A stretch of DNA of 64,000 nucleotides from Bacillota bacterium (lineage in GTDB: Bacteria > Bacillota > Bacilli > Alicyclobacillales > SLC66): positions 1-64,000 of the forward strand of contig JAJZCB010000002.1 of NCBI GenBank assembly GCA_021846285.1. Direction: 5' to 3'. Below the pieces are notes generated by a model. That model saw only the letters and a list, made by a program, of their open reading frames with translations, had not been told where the DNA came from and did no database searches. Of this stretch, positions 16,706 to 25,832 are shown piece after piece (position 1 is the first letter of the stretch; the number at the start of each line of letters is the position of its first letter). The position numbers were made by a program, and so were the translations under genes.

Positions 16706-17527
16706 ATGAACTATATACACGAGATGAATTTGTTCAAGCAATGGTGCCGTGTAAATAGCCCGAACACCTCCGAGATTGTGTTATGGTACGCACTTATGGC
16801 CATAAACAATGAGTTGGGGTGGGTGGCTCATTTCAAAGCGCCATTCGTAACGCTTCATCCGCTGACCGGTTTGTCCGAGCGCTCCATCCAGTCGTCCCGA
16901 AACAAACTGAGGCAAGCTGGGTTGATTCAGTACGAAGAAGGAAGAAAAGGGAAGGCTGGGTACTACACCGTCTATGAGATCAGCAAAAAAGTACCCAATA
17001 TTTTTCCGAACCTCTTCAGTTCTTCTTCCGAACTTCTTCCGTACTCCTTCAGTTCTTTCGCCGAACTTCTTCCGCATTCACTAAACATAAACGAAAACAT
17101 AAACACACAACAGCAGTCAGCGCAGGCGCGCGAACCAGAGGGGCATATTCCAAAACTGGCAAGCGCACACGAACAGGCGTTCGGGTCCCTCATCAATCCC
17201 ATGCAATATGACGAGCTGAAGGCAGCGGTCCTTGAGGATGGCATGGACATCGAGACGATTCTGCACGCCTTTGCCACGGCTCGCATGGCGGGACAGGGAT
17301 ACCCATATGCCCGAGGGATCATTCGCAATTGGCGACAAAAAGGGATTTTAACGGTGGCGGCCGCCAGGGCAGAAGCGGCGCAATTCAAGCATCGAAAGGA
17401 TGAAGAACATGGCACTGGAAACGTTCGCAACGGTCGCGCAAGAGATCAGGCAACGGATCGAGATGGCTCGACAGGCCGGCCAAGAATCGTCATCCCCGAC
17501 TGGACTCCGCCCCATCTCGACGCCTGA
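16706..17527 (+). CDS. DnaD-domain replication initiation protein
   Basis: 273 residues. Residues 1-95 form a winged-helix domain like those of phage and plasmid Rep/DnaD proteins; residues about 155-215 carry the DnaD C-terminal domain ending in YPYARGIIRNWRQKG, the YxxxIxxxW signature. Such proteins remodel the origin and recruit the helicase with a DnaC/DnaI loader, which is the very next gene. Overlaps that gene by 119 bases in another frame. Confidence 0.8.
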   Translation: MNYIHEMNLFKQWCRVNSPNTSEIVLWYALMAINNELGWVAHFKAPFVTLHPLTGLSERSIQSSRNKLRQAGLIQYEEGRKGKAGYYTVYEISKKVPNIFPNLFSSSSELLPYSFSSFAELLPHSLNINENINTQQQSAQAREPEGHIPKLASAHEQAFGSLINPMQYDELKAAVLEDGMDIETILHAFATARMAGQGYPYARGIIRNWRQKGILTVAAARAEAAQFKHRKDEEHGTGNVRNGRARDQATDRDGSTGRPRIVIPDWTPPHLDA

Positions 17528-18260
17528 GGAGTACGAATGCCCGGTGTGTCGGGATGAGACAGGCATTCTGGTGGTAGCGGACAACGGTGACTATGCATGG
17601 CGCATCTGTGATTGTGTGCCACGAAGGAGGGTACAACGGTTGATGAAATCGTCTCACATCACCCCGGAATTTCAGCGAATCGGATTTGAGGACTTTGTGC
17701 GGGAAGGGCGGCCCGCTTGCACTCACCGCGCCTATGAATCCGCTGTGTTTTATGCGCAAAACTTTGAACGTCTGCGGGATTCTGAGCAAAACAGCATGGC
17801 CCTCTTGGGTCCTCCGGGGACGGGGAAAACCCGGCTGCTCATTGCCGTGGCCAACGCACTCTTGGCCCGTGGCATTGGGGTTCACTATTTTCCCTGGGTG
17901 GAAGGTAGCAACGACTTGCGCGATGCGGTCCATGACAGCGGCGAGTCGATGAAGCGCTTGCGTGACGCCCTAAAAACCGTGGATGTCCTCTATATCGACG
18001 ATTTGTTCAAGGGGCGCAAGGAACCCACGCAGTTCCAGCTGGAATTTCTCTTTGACGTGGTCAATTTCAGGTCCTTGAATCATCGCCCCATTCTCGTATC
18101 CAGCGAGCGGGATATTGACGGTCTGTGCGATGTGGACGAAGGCATCGGAAGTCGGATCTACGAGAGGTGCCGGGATTTTACGGTGATCATGCACCTGACG
18201 GCGCAGGAGAAGGACCGTGGCATGATCCTAAACTATCGCTTGGCGCAGAAAGAGGTATAG
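17409..18260 (+). CDS. DnaC/DnaI-like helicase loader ATPase
   Basis: 283 residues from ATG 17409. N-terminal zinc motif CPVC and CDC (residues 45-75), then an AAA+ ATPase with Walker A GPPGTGKT at about residue 134, Walker B DVLYIDDLF near 194, and a sensor region SSER. DnaC/DnaI proteins load the replicative helicase; with the DnaD protein upstream and DnaN downstream it forms an element-coded initiation set. A 20-residue frame at 18263-18325 follows, too short to call. Confidence 0.85.
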   Translation: MALETFATVAQEIRQRIEMARQAGQESSSPTGLRPISTPEEYECPVCRDETGILVVADNGDYAWRICDCVPRRRVQRLMKSSHITPEFQRIGFEDFVREGRPACTHRAYESAVFYAQNFERLRDSEQNSMALLGPPGTGKTRLLIAVANALLARGIGVHYFPWVEGSNDLRDAVHDSGESMKRLRDALKTVDVLYIDDLFKGRKEPTQFQLEFLFDVVNFRSLNHRPILVSSERDIDGLCDVDEGIGSRIYERCRDFTVIMHLTAQEKDRGMILNYRLAQKEV

Positions 18261-18329
18261 GCATGAATCTCAACTTGGTCAATGTGGTTGGGGAGATCGT
18301 CGCGAGCGATTCCTTGGGGGCGTGAACTC

Positions 18330-18569
18330 GTGAGCGTGCAACTGAGTTTATTCGCCAATGAAGCGCAGCTAAAGGAGCAACGACGCCTGCTGGAGATGCT
18401 CGTGTTGTTAAAGACCGACGAGATTGAGACGCGTACATACCGCGGGTTCTTTGGCACCTCGGAAGCATGCCTGGCCAAGAAAGCGGAGGTCGACGAGAAG
18501 GTGCGGCGGTTCGTCCGCGAGGTCGATCGCGTCTTCCCGGGCGTCCTGGCACATGAGACCTGCGGCTGA
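18330..18569 (+). CDS. Hypothetical helical protein
   Basis: 79 residues from GTG 18330, favoured by TTGGGGGCG just upstream; the open frame starts at ATG 18282 without a site. Highly charged, helical, with coiled-coil character at residues 8-40. No family recognised. Confidence 0.45.
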   Translation: MSVQLSLFANEAQLKEQRRLLEMLVLLKTDEIETRTYRGFFGTSEACLAKKAEVDEKVRRFVREVDRVFPGVLAHETCG

Positions 18570-18633
18570 GAGGGCCGACTGACGAATCAGAAACATCGAC
18601 CATTTTGCCAAAAGAGGAAGGGGGATGATCGGG

Positions 18634-19701
18634 ATGACGACGGGGATCGAATGGACGGACGAGACGTGGAATCCCGTAACTGGGTGTTCTAAGGTCAGCG
18701 AAGGGTGCCGCCACTGTTACGCAGAGCGCGTGTCGCACCGTTTCGGGTGGACGGAGTCTGGCTGGACGGCAAGAAATGCGGCGCAAAATGTGCAATTGCA
18801 TCCGGAGCGGTTGAGTCAACCATTACGGTGGAGAAAGCCACGCCGAATCTTTGTCAACAGTATGAGCGACTTGTTTCACGAGCAGGTGCCGGATGAGTTC
18901 ATCTGGCATGTGTTTCAGATTATCGCCGATTGTCCAGCGCACACGTTTCAAATCCTAACAAAGCGACCCGAAAGAATGCTGGAGATTTTACAGGGGAGGT
19001 TTTGGCGCAATTTCGGACCGTCGTCTAGGGGCGGAGACTTTCACGCTCTGATCATCAAAGGTGAACAACGAGAAAGTGATGTTCCATTTCTCCCCAACGT
19101 CTGGCTCGGTGTCAGCGTCGAAAACCAGCGAGCGGCAGACGAACGAATTCCACTGCTCTTGCAGACACCAGCAGCGATTCGTTTCCTGTCGTGCGAGCCA
19201 CTATTGGGATCTTTGGATCTCGGTAAGTGGGTAGGGACGTACTACTGCTCCACGTGTGGATATCGCGGTTTTGATGGAGGCGCCCCCGATGCCGAAGAGG
19301 GTGATGATCGCTGCCCATGCTGCGGGGCAGACAGCTGGTATTTCACACTGGCTGAAACCCATGGCGCGCTTGGTGAAGAAAATAGGAATCCAATTCAATG
19401 GGTCATCGTAGGTGGAGAATCTGGTACAGGCGCTCGCCCAATGCATCCAGACTGGGCGCGTAGTCTTCGAGATCAGTGTACGGAATCAGGCGTGTCCTTC
19501 CTGTTTAAGCAGTGGGGTGAGTGGATTCCTGTCGAGTTGACCGACAAGAATTTTCCCGTCGCACTCGCGCGCACATGCCTTGCGGGAGACGGCAAAAGCG
19601 GCGATGTAGGACATTGGCTAAAGGCAGGCAAGAAAGCGGCGGGAAGGTCGTTGGACGGTCGAGTGTGGGATGAATACCCACAGGAGGCGACCGCGAAATG
19701 A
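18634..19701 (+). CDS. DUF5131 (phage Gp37/Gp68) protein with inserted zinc ribbon
   Basis: 355 residues from ATG 18634, preferred to ATG 18625 by spacing to GAGGAAGGGGG. The start IEWTDETWNPVTGCSKVSEG and the following CRHCYAE show the three-cysteine cluster motif of DUF5131, which resembles radical-SAM enzymes; later FVNSMSDLFH, ILTKRPERM and GGESG motifs are conserved. A segment at about residues 205-245 holds two CxxC pairs that look like an inserted zinc ribbon. The substrate is unknown. Common in phages and ICEs, often as here near DNA-modification genes. Confidence 0.8.
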   Translation: MTTGIEWTDETWNPVTGCSKVSEGCRHCYAERVSHRFGWTESGWTARNAAQNVQLHPERLSQPLRWRKPRRIFVNSMSDLFHEQVPDEFIWHVFQIIADCPAHTFQILTKRPERMLEILQGRFWRNFGPSSRGGDFHALIIKGEQRESDVPFLPNVWLGVSVENQRAADERIPLLLQTPAAIRFLSCEPLLGSLDLGKWVGTYYCSTCGYRGFDGGAPDAEEGDDRCPCCGADSWYFTLAETHGALGEENRNPIQWVIVGGESGTGARPMHPDWARSLRDQCTESGVSFLFKQWGEWIPVELTDKNFPVALARTCLAGDGKSGDVGHWLKAGKKAAGRSLDGRVWDEYPQEATAK

Positions 19702-19802
19702 CGCACATCGAAGAGTGCACGCTCCTGCAGCAAGAGAGTCAGCAGGAGCGGCGAGAAGTGGCCGAATGCCTGCGAAGACTGCGAGGGGGCTGGAGACTTT
19801 GA
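19698..19802 (+). CDS. Very small hypothetical protein
   Basis: 34 residues, starting with ATGA overlap on the DUF5131 stop. Glu/Gln/Arg-rich helix with two cysteines. Support comes only from the overlap and the operon pattern. Confidence 0.3.
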   Translation: MTHIEECTLLQQESQQERREVAECLRRLRGGWRL

Positions 19803-19821
19803 GAGGACGGAGGAACAACCA

Positions 19822-20046
19822 GTGAAAATTCGCGTTTCGTATTCGGAACTTCGTAGCGAGAACTTCAATAATCGCAGCGCTCAGGCAGAAGTCGAAATTG
19901 ATCTTGCGGATCGCAATCTTGACGAAGCTTTTGCCATTGCCTGGGGTGTCGTCAAACAGCAGGTCCGGTCACAGTTGGACGGCAACGGCAATCCTGCCGC
20001 AGAACGCCTGCGTGAGTTAGAACGCGCTGACGGAATTCCATTTTAG
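19822..20046 (+). CDS. Hypothetical protein
   Basis: 74 residues from GTG 19822 with GGAGGAA at 19808-19814. N-terminal strand pair then a long helix (residues 30-55). No recognised family. Confidence 0.5.
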   Translation: MKIRVSYSELRSENFNNRSAQAEVEIDLADRNLDEAFAIAWGVVKQQVRSQLDGNGNPAAERLRELERADGIPF

Positions 20047-20059
20047 GGAGGGAAGATTC

Positions 20060-20464
20060 ATGATTGACTTCTACGATAAGTTGCCTGATAAACTCGTGCA
20101 GATCGACGCGCTGCGCGTCAACCGGAACGCCAAACTCCATTGTTCTTGTGCCGATCCATCTTTTGAGGTAGATCCACGCAACCAGACGGTGCAATGCACG
20201 AAATGCGGCGCATTCATCAGCCCATTTTCTGCTCTCATATGGATCGCCGACAAGGCCAGCAAACTTAATAGGCAGTTGGAACGCCTGTACGAACAGAGGA
20301 AACAACTCGCCGCCTACAAACCGCATCTAGTGGTCATCAAGCGGCTGGAGCAAGAATACCGCGGTCGCAAGATGCTGCCCTGTTGCCCGCACTGTAAGCA
20401 GGCTTTCTACCTGGAGGATATCAGATCGTGGGTGGATGCGAAGTTTGCTTTTAGTAAGGAGTGA
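20060..20464 (+). CDS. Protein with two zinc ribbons
   Basis: 134 residues. Two zinc sites: CSC with CTKC (residues 28-50) and CCPHC with a following acidic region (residues 108-115); a helix rich in Arg, Gln and Leu lies between (residues 70-100). Likely nucleic-acid or protein binding. GGGAGGG precedes ATG 20060. Function unknown. Confidence 0.55.
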   Translation: MIDFYDKLPDKLVQIDALRVNRNAKLHCSCADPSFEVDPRNQTVQCTKCGAFISPFSALIWIADKASKLNRQLERLYEQRKQLAAYKPHLVVIKRLEQEYRGRKMLPCCPHCKQAFYLEDIRSWVDAKFAFSKE

Positions 20465-20468
20465 AGAT

Positions 20469-20981
20469 GTGTTGAACGTATTTCTGATTGGCCCAATGGG
20501 CGCCGGGAAGTCAACGGTCGCTAAACATCTGGAGACACATGGATATCAACGGTATGCGATGGCTGCACCCATCCGAGAGATCGTCTGCGTTGCGTTTCCT
20601 TGGGTCACCGGGAAAGTGGAACAACGGGTCTACATGCAGCGTGCCGGTGCGTTTTTGCGAGAGTTCCGTCCGAACCCGGTTCTGTATCATGCGGATATGG
20701 CGTTGGCGCAAGCACCTGTCGTCATTGAGGACGGTAGAACGCAGGAAGAGGCGCTGTGGGCGCATGAAAGAGGGATGCTGGTCGTTGTCCTGGACGCACC
20801 GTTAAAGGTGCGCATGGAACGAGTCATGGGTCGGGATGGTGGCCTGCCGGACATCCGGACGCTGACCGACGATACCGAACAGGATTTTGCCAAGGTCCGT
20901 GCGCTGCGATTCGACACGGTTCAGGTGTCGCTCGAACAGATTACGAAGGAGATTTTAGAGAAGGTGGGCGAACAGTCATAG
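20469..20981 (+). CDS. Deoxynucleoside monophosphate kinase-like P-loop protein
   Basis: 170 residues. Walker A GPMGAGKST begins at residue 7, a lid-like VMGRDGG lies near residue 120, and the fold order resembles phage dNMP and adenylate kinases. It would phosphorylate nucleotide monophosphates. The frame is open from 20436; AAGGAG at 20457-20462 fits GTG 20469. With the deoxyribosyltransferase-like gene it hints at control of the nucleotide pool. Confidence 0.65.
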   Translation: MLNVFLIGPMGAGKSTVAKHLETHGYQRYAMAAPIREIVCVAFPWVTGKVEQRVYMQRAGAFLREFRPNPVLYHADMALAQAPVVIEDGRTQEEALWAHERGMLVVVLDAPLKVRMERVMGRDGGLPDIRTLTDDTEQDFAKVRALRFDTVQVSLEQITKEILEKVGEQS

Positions 20982-21037
20982 ACCCTACGGCTAAAGCCAG
21001 CGGAAACGGAAGCGAAAAACGGGCGGAGGTGGCGTAG

Positions 21038-21475
21038 ATGAGCAGCACGTACTGGAGAAACCAAATTGAGCATGATAGCACGATTGTAGGTTTGGGTGAA
21101 GGAGTCACGATTGATCCGCGCCGAACGAAAAACGGGCTGGAAGGCGCGCTTATCCTGTTAGTAGCCACGTTGCCTCGGAGCGGTAGAAAGACGCAACGGT
21201 GTCGCATCGTATTGTTTACCACGCGAAAGAACCAGATCAGGGAATTGGTCGAACAGAATCCTGGCCAAGAGGTTGTGGTCCAGACGACGGGGATGGGTAC
21301 CTGTGGTACTCACGCTGATTTTTCCGGGATACTGGTCAGTTATGGTGAGGGATCGGTCGATGCGACGTGTGAGACAGCGGATGTTTTTTGCGAGCTCGAT
21401 CCTGTTGAGTGTGTTTTTCGCGAAGAGGGGCATGAACAAATGGTAAGTAACCTCACTAAAATGAGAACGGAGTGA
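21038..21475 (+). CDS. Hypothetical protein, possibly OB-fold
   Basis: 145 residues with alternating strands (residues 38-110), including a stretch where VVVQTTGMGTCG lies in a hairpin, loosely like a single-stranded-DNA-binding OB fold. The position just before the dnaN-like gene is suggestive, but similarity is too weak to name it. GGAGGTG precedes the ATG. Confidence 0.4.
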   Translation: MSSTYWRNQIEHDSTIVGLGEGVTIDPRRTKNGLEGALILLVATLPRSGRKTQRCRIVLFTTRKNQIRELVEQNPGQEVVVQTTGMGTCGTHADFSGILVSYGEGSVDATCETADVFCELDPVECVFREEGHEQMVSNLTKMRTE

Positions 21476-21480
21476 TCGTG

Positions 21481-22560
21481 GTGATCGCAGTATCCTTGAA
21501 GGACGCGCAGAAAATGGCTGGCATTGTTCAACGAACCCTACCGAGGAATTCCTCCAAGCCACTCTTAAACGGGGTGCTGGTCGAGGCGGAGAAGGGCGCC
21601 ATCCGATTTGTCACATATAACATATCGGCTGGGTTTCGCATGGAAGCGCCCGAACTGTCTGGGGCAACGGAGCGGTTCGTCATTTTAAGTGGAGAGCGCT
21701 TCCTGAACTTTCTCAAGGTGGCGGAAGGAGAACATTTGGGTTTGGAACGCAAGGGGGATCAGGTGCATTTGGAAGCTGGGCAGGCAAAGCTGAAACTGCC
21801 TGCGGGAGACGCGCAGGACTATCCAGTCTTCCCGTTCCTCCGAACCTTTGCCGTGTTTCCCGGACTGATTCGGGGCTTAAACAAGACGTATCCATTCACC
21901 GAGGGGAAAGAGAGCACTTCGGCCCGTGCTGGCGTTCACGTGCTGGTGAAAGACGGCCACATCACGATCGAAGCCACCAGTTCGAAAGAAGCGGCGCGAA
22001 TTCATGGGGATGTGGAGTTGCCAGATTCAGACTGGGTAATCGCCTCGGAAGATGTTAGGGATGCCTGCGCTATTTTTTCGGCTGACCAAGTGATCTACGC
22101 GGAACGTCAGGGCGAGTTTCTCCTTATATCTGATGGAGAAGGAACCACCTGGGCGACTCGCCTTTTGGAACGCAACTTTCCAGACCTGAGCAAAATTTTT
22201 GCTGTGCAGTCGACAGGACGCCTAGTCGCCAAACGAAATACACTGCTCGGCGCCACAAAGAGGGCTCTGGCCATCATCAGCGACAAAGACAACAAGAGTG
22301 CCTTGTTAACGTTTGGATCCAATTCCTTGCGCTTGGTGGGCCATTCTCCCTACGGCGACGTGGAGGAAATTGTGACCGGAATGTATACGGGGGAGATACA
22401 GGAATCGGGGTTCAATCTCCTGTATCTCCAGCATCTGCTCAACCAGTGGGCGACGGAAAATGTTCAATCGGATGTGTTTGCGCTCAACGGGAAAGGAATG
22501 GGTCTCTTGTTCCGGGGGGAACACGAGGAGTACATGCTGGCAGGAACGCTCATGCGATAA
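21481..22560 (+). CDS. dnaN: DNA polymerase III beta sliding clamp paralog
   Basis: 359 residues in three repeated clamp domains. The N-terminus shows the DnaN pattern (VQRTLPRNSSKPLLNGVLVE), the middle holds an AG-x-HVLVKDGHITIEATSSKE module and the C-terminus ends GEHEEYMLAGTLMR, close to the YMLMPMR ending of true clamps. It clearly differs from a housekeeping dnaN and sits in the element's replication block. It may tether the host polymerase or repair enzymes to element DNA. GTG 21481 fits GGAG at 21468-21471; GTG 21472 is possible. Confidence 0.85.
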   Translation: MIAVSLKDAQKMAGIVQRTLPRNSSKPLLNGVLVEAEKGAIRFVTYNISAGFRMEAPELSGATERFVILSGERFLNFLKVAEGEHLGLERKGDQVHLEAGQAKLKLPAGDAQDYPVFPFLRTFAVFPGLIRGLNKTYPFTEGKESTSARAGVHVLVKDGHITIEATSSKEAARIHGDVELPDSDWVIASEDVRDACAIFSADQVIYAERQGEFLLISDGEGTTWATRLLERNFPDLSKIFAVQSTGRLVAKRNTLLGATKRALAIISDKDNKSALLTFGSNSLRLVGHSPYGDVEEIVTGMYTGEIQESGFNLLYLQHLLNQWATENVQSDVFALNGKGMGLLFRGEHEEYMLAGTLMR

Positions 22561-22595
22561 AAGTGACGAAGAAGATTCCGGGAGGGGTGATAGTA

Positions 22596-23117
22596 GTGGT
22601 GGTGGCGCGTGATGAATGGATGGTGTTGTTGCGCGAGTATGAAGACACAGAACGGTTGGCACGCGAGAAGGCTAAAGAGTGGAAGTCGATCGACGAACAT
22701 GAGGCGCGGCTGTGGAACGCTATGAAGGGGTCGGCGGCATTCTCCCGACAGTGTATAGCGGCGTATGTGGGGGAAGAGACGGCGGCAAGTACGGATCCGC
22801 TCTGTATCCCCATCGGCGATCAAGATACGCTGGACTGGTTGGCCTTTCGCTACGCTTCTCCCGGACCGGCAGAAACGGTGACGGAAGACGCGGTACATTC
22901 GACCTCACAGCAAATCTTGTGGAGCGAACGGTTGACTACTCGGCAGTACGCCTGCATCATGGCCTACACCAACGGTTGGAGTGAATCGCGTATTGGTAGG
23001 GAGCTCGGGATCAGCAAGGACTCGGTAAAAACACATCTCAAACGGGCCAGGCAGAAGATGAACCAGATGCGGTCCATCCAGATTAGCTTGTTTGAGTCCG
23101 AGGAGCCAGAATTCTGA
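22596..23117 (+). CDS. Sigma-70 region 4-like protein
   Basis: 173 residues. The C-terminal 60 residues form region 4 with a helix-turn-helix: LTTRQYACIMAYTNGWSESR, then GRELGISKDSVKTHLKRARQ. The N-terminal part is helical and not like region 2, so it may be a sigma-like activator, as phages and ICEs use for late genes. Start GTG 22596 follows GGGAGGGGTGATA. It ends 66 bases before virB4, so it may activate the transfer genes. Confidence 0.7.
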   Translation: MVVARDEWMVLLREYEDTERLAREKAKEWKSIDEHEARLWNAMKGSAAFSRQCIAAYVGEETAASTDPLCIPIGDQDTLDWLAFRYASPGPAETVTEDAVHSTSQQILWSERLTTRQYACIMAYTNGWSESRIGRELGISKDSVKTHLKRARQKMNQMRSIQISLFESEEPEF

Positions 23118-23140
23118 TAACGTTTCGATTCCTATTTGCG

Positions 23141-23183
23141 GTTTTTGTCCCCCGTTCCTTCTATCTTTGAAGGGGGAATTTTT
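23141..23183 (+). promoter_or_regulatory. GTCRCCC leader with RBS hairpin (copy A), before virB4
   Basis: T5, then GTCCCCC (23147-23153). TTCCTTC (23155-23161) pairs with GAAGGGG (23169-23175), with two G-U pairs and a seven-base loop. The 3' arm is the ribosome-binding site of virB4, whose ATG is at 23184. The same architecture recurs at eleven other sites in the window. Confidence 0.65.
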
Positions 23184-25556
23184 ATGCTTCCAAAATCCGC
23201 AATGGCCAACCTGCTCTTCTACGCGAACGAAACACTGGCGGTCTATCGCCTGCCGCAACTCCCCTATGAATATCAAGCGGAGTCCGTGAAACATACGGTC
23301 TACCAGCAGATGGCGATCTTTGTCCAGCAATACAAAGGTCGGGGGCAGATCATCGCCTTGACGCGGCCTATTTCCGCGCAAGATGTGGAACGAAACATGG
23401 CGACCTACAGCCGGCACCCATTCTGGCGCGATCACATCGAGGCCGCCAAGGGCAGTGTGGGATCGACCAGTGTGCAGGAGCGAGTTCTTCTGTTGCCTGT
23501 TCCGAAATTCGATTCGATCTGGGAGTCTGGTGAAATGAAAAAGCGGCTGTTTTCGTTTGGGAAGAAGGAAGCACCCGAAGAGCTCGCCGCGATTCGCCGT
23601 TCAGAGAAGCAACTGTTCGACCGAATTCATGCCTGGATACCAGGACTGAAGCGGGCCGAGATCCGCGATCTGGAGGCTCTCCTTCGCGCCCCTTATTATC
23701 GTGGGTTGGTGGGCATGCCTGAAAAGTGGAACTCTGCGCCAACGGTCGCTTATGGGGATGAGCTGATTTCCTTCCCGATGGAGGCGGACATCGCCGACTC
23801 GGTGGTGTGGGAGGATGCATTCCACCTACGCATCGAACATGAGGATGGACGCACCTCCTACCAGACGGTGTATGGGGTGTCTCATGCGGCAAAGAGCGTG
23901 GAGCCGTTGAATGATGAGTGGATCTACGCCCCGATGGAGAAGGCAGGAATTCCCCTTGATATCGTCGTTCATTTCAACATCCATACGGTTCCCGCGAGCC
24001 GAACGAAAGCCGAGAAGCAAAAGGCCATTGCCAAAAATCAATTCGACGAGTATGCGAAAACAGGGGATGTACCGCAAAAAATGATCGATACCGTGTTGGA
24101 GGCGGAGGAACTGGTGGCGCAAGTCGCGAGGGGCATGGCCGTGATGGACATGCATATCTTGTTTGTGATCGGAGCCGCATCGGAGCAAGAAAGCAAGAAT
24201 TATGATGAGCATTTTCGAGGGCAGATGGATTCGTGGTTTCGGCTGGCGCGACCGCCCGGGGAAACGCTTCGCTTGTGGCAAGCCACCTTTCCCTCAGAGA
24301 AAATGGATGGTGTCGAGAAGACATGGCGCATCCCCTGCGATCCAGCGTACTTGGCGTCGTCGGGCGTACTGGCCACGGGAATCATCGGCGACCCGTCAGG
24401 CATGCTTTTGGGGAATTTGGAGAACGGGAGGCCGGTATTCGTCGATCCGTTCCGTCCGATGCAGGAATTGAACCGGACAGGAAGCTGGGCTTGGATCGGC
24501 GGTCTTGGTTCCGGGAAATCGGTCGGTATGAAGACCACAACAGACGTGATGTTGCAGTGGAAAGCGGTAGGAATGGTTATCTCACCGAAACTTGACGAAT
24601 ACGCGGGATTGCTATCCCGGTGGAAACAGGATAGCCTTCATCTGCGATTCGGGGCCGACAATCTACAGTTCAACCCGTTTCTCCTTGGGAAGGACGCGAA
24701 GGAGTCGCAGCAGATCGCAAGCGGATTTTTATCGACGCTGCTCTATGTCACATCCCAACGAAATGACCAGTATGTCAGCCTCGTGTTGAACAGCGCACTC
24801 CATCGAATGTATCAAGGCAATCGTCAGAACATGGGCGGGTTCTTGACGGCGCTTGAGCAAGAATCGAAAACAGCCGTCACCGAGGAAGAACGGAAAAGCG
24901 CTTACCTGATGGAACGAACACTCAACAATTACAGGGATGACCCGGTTGGACGCACTCTTTTTGGCACGTCCAACCGAGCGCTCGCCCAGTGGCCTGCGTT
25001 GACCGTCGCATCCATTTATGGGTTACACTTTCCGTCCCCAAATCTGCAGCCATCGGAGTGGACACCAGACCAAAGGTTCGGAGTAGCAATCCTATATCTT
25101 GTCGCCCAGTTGGGATTCCGGCGGTTACTGACACTGCCTCCAGAGCAACCCAAGTTTCTCGATATTGATGAAGCTTGGGTGCTTAGAAGTATTCCGGAAG
25201 GGAAAGCTTTGTTGAATACCATGAACCTGATGGGTAGATCGATGAACCTCGTCCTGATGATGGCCATCCAAAATCCTGATGTTCTCTCATCCGCTGACGG
25301 AGAACAAAACGATGATCTTACGGCGAACCTCGGGTGGATCTTTGTCGGAAAACTCGACTCTGCCGCGCAGATTCCGTACGCCCTGCGCCTTCTGCATCTT
25401 CCTGAGGATGATGAGGATGTACGGAAAATGTTCTCTGACTTTTCGTCCGGTCGCGGATTCATGAGAGATCCAATGGGAAGGGTAGGGGTTGTCAATATCC
25501 ATACCTATCCGGAACGGGTGCTCAAAGATTATTTCGATACAACTCCGCGTAAATAA
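23184..25556 (+). CDS. virB4: VirB4/TraC-type conjugation ATPase
   Basis: 790 residues. The C-terminal half has Walker A GGLGSGKS at about residue 438, a Walker B FLDIDEAW at about 657, and the RSMNLVLMMAIQNPDV motif before the final helices; the N-terminal half is the VirB4 membrane-interacting part. This ATPase powers pilus assembly and DNA transfer. ATG 23184 is chosen over the open frame from 23136 because the leader hairpin and AAGGGGG lie just upstream. A decayed second copy of the C-terminus is at 37735. Confidence 0.85.
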   Translation: MLPKSAMANLLFYANETLAVYRLPQLPYEYQAESVKHTVYQQMAIFVQQYKGRGQIIALTRPISAQDVERNMATYSRHPFWRDHIEAAKGSVGSTSVQERVLLLPVPKFDSIWESGEMKKRLFSFGKKEAPEELAAIRRSEKQLFDRIHAWIPGLKRAEIRDLEALLRAPYYRGLVGMPEKWNSAPTVAYGDELISFPMEADIADSVVWEDAFHLRIEHEDGRTSYQTVYGVSHAAKSVEPLNDEWIYAPMEKAGIPLDIVVHFNIHTVPASRTKAEKQKAIAKNQFDEYAKTGDVPQKMIDTVLEAEELVAQVARGMAVMDMHILFVIGAASEQESKNYDEHFRGQMDSWFRLARPPGETLRLWQATFPSEKMDGVEKTWRIPCDPAYLASSGVLATGIIGDPSGMLLGNLENGRPVFVDPFRPMQELNRTGSWAWIGGLGSGKSVGMKTTTDVMLQWKAVGMVISPKLDEYAGLLSRWKQDSLHLRFGADNLQFNPFLLGKDAKESQQIASGFLSTLLYVTSQRNDQYVSLVLNSALHRMYQGNRQNMGGFLTALEQESKTAVTEEERKSAYLMERTLNNYRDDPVGRTLFGTSNRALAQWPALTVASIYGLHFPSPNLQPSEWTPDQRFGVAILYLVAQLGFRRLLTLPPEQPKFLDIDEAWVLRSIPEGKALLNTMNLMGRSMNLVLMMAIQNPDVLSSADGEQNDDLTANLGWIFVGKLDSAAQIPYALRLLHLPEDDEDVRKMFSDFSSGRGFMRDPMGRVGVVNIHTYPERVLKDYFDTTPRK

Positions 25557-25566
25557 TCGATTCGAT

Positions 25567-25607
25567 TTGGTCACCCGTCTCCCTTCTCTATGAGGGGAGA
25601 TTTCTTT
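25567..25607 (+). promoter_or_regulatory. GTCRCCC leader with RBS hairpin (copy B)
   Basis: GTCACCC (25570-25576); TCTCCC (25578-25583) pairs with GGGAGA (25595-25600), which is the ribosome-binding site. A GTG start follows at 25608. Only a short T-run (TTT) precedes it. Confidence 0.65.
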
Positions 25608-25715
25608 GTGAAAAACAAAATTGAGTGGCGCGGTGATCATTACGAGATCTTCGCCAGCGGGGGCGGCATGCAGCATGAGATTTTGGTGGATGAAGCTTCG
25701 TACGAATGTGCATAA
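25608..25715 (+). CDS. Very small protein after leader copy B
   Basis: 35 residues from GTG 25608, mixed composition with a Gly-Gly-Gly turn. Support comes from the leader and its Shine-Dalgarno sequence. A second frame at 25751 (14 residues) follows a strong AAAAGGGGGG site and is too short to call. Confidence 0.4.
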   Translation: MKNKIEWRGDHYEIFASGGGMQHEILVDEASYECA

Positions 25716-25832
25716 AGGCAAGGCATGCTCTGTTTAAAAGGGGGGATTTGATGCAGGAAGAGATGCATAGAAAGATGATCGTTTTCGTGAGTTGAGATGC
25801 GATATGCTTGAGGTGAGAGGGGATGGATGACC

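Noticed and set aside
19715-19750. GCTCCTGC/GCAGGAGC inverted repeat
   Set aside because: Lies inside the small overlapping frame at 19698 and no T-run follows, so not called as a terminator.
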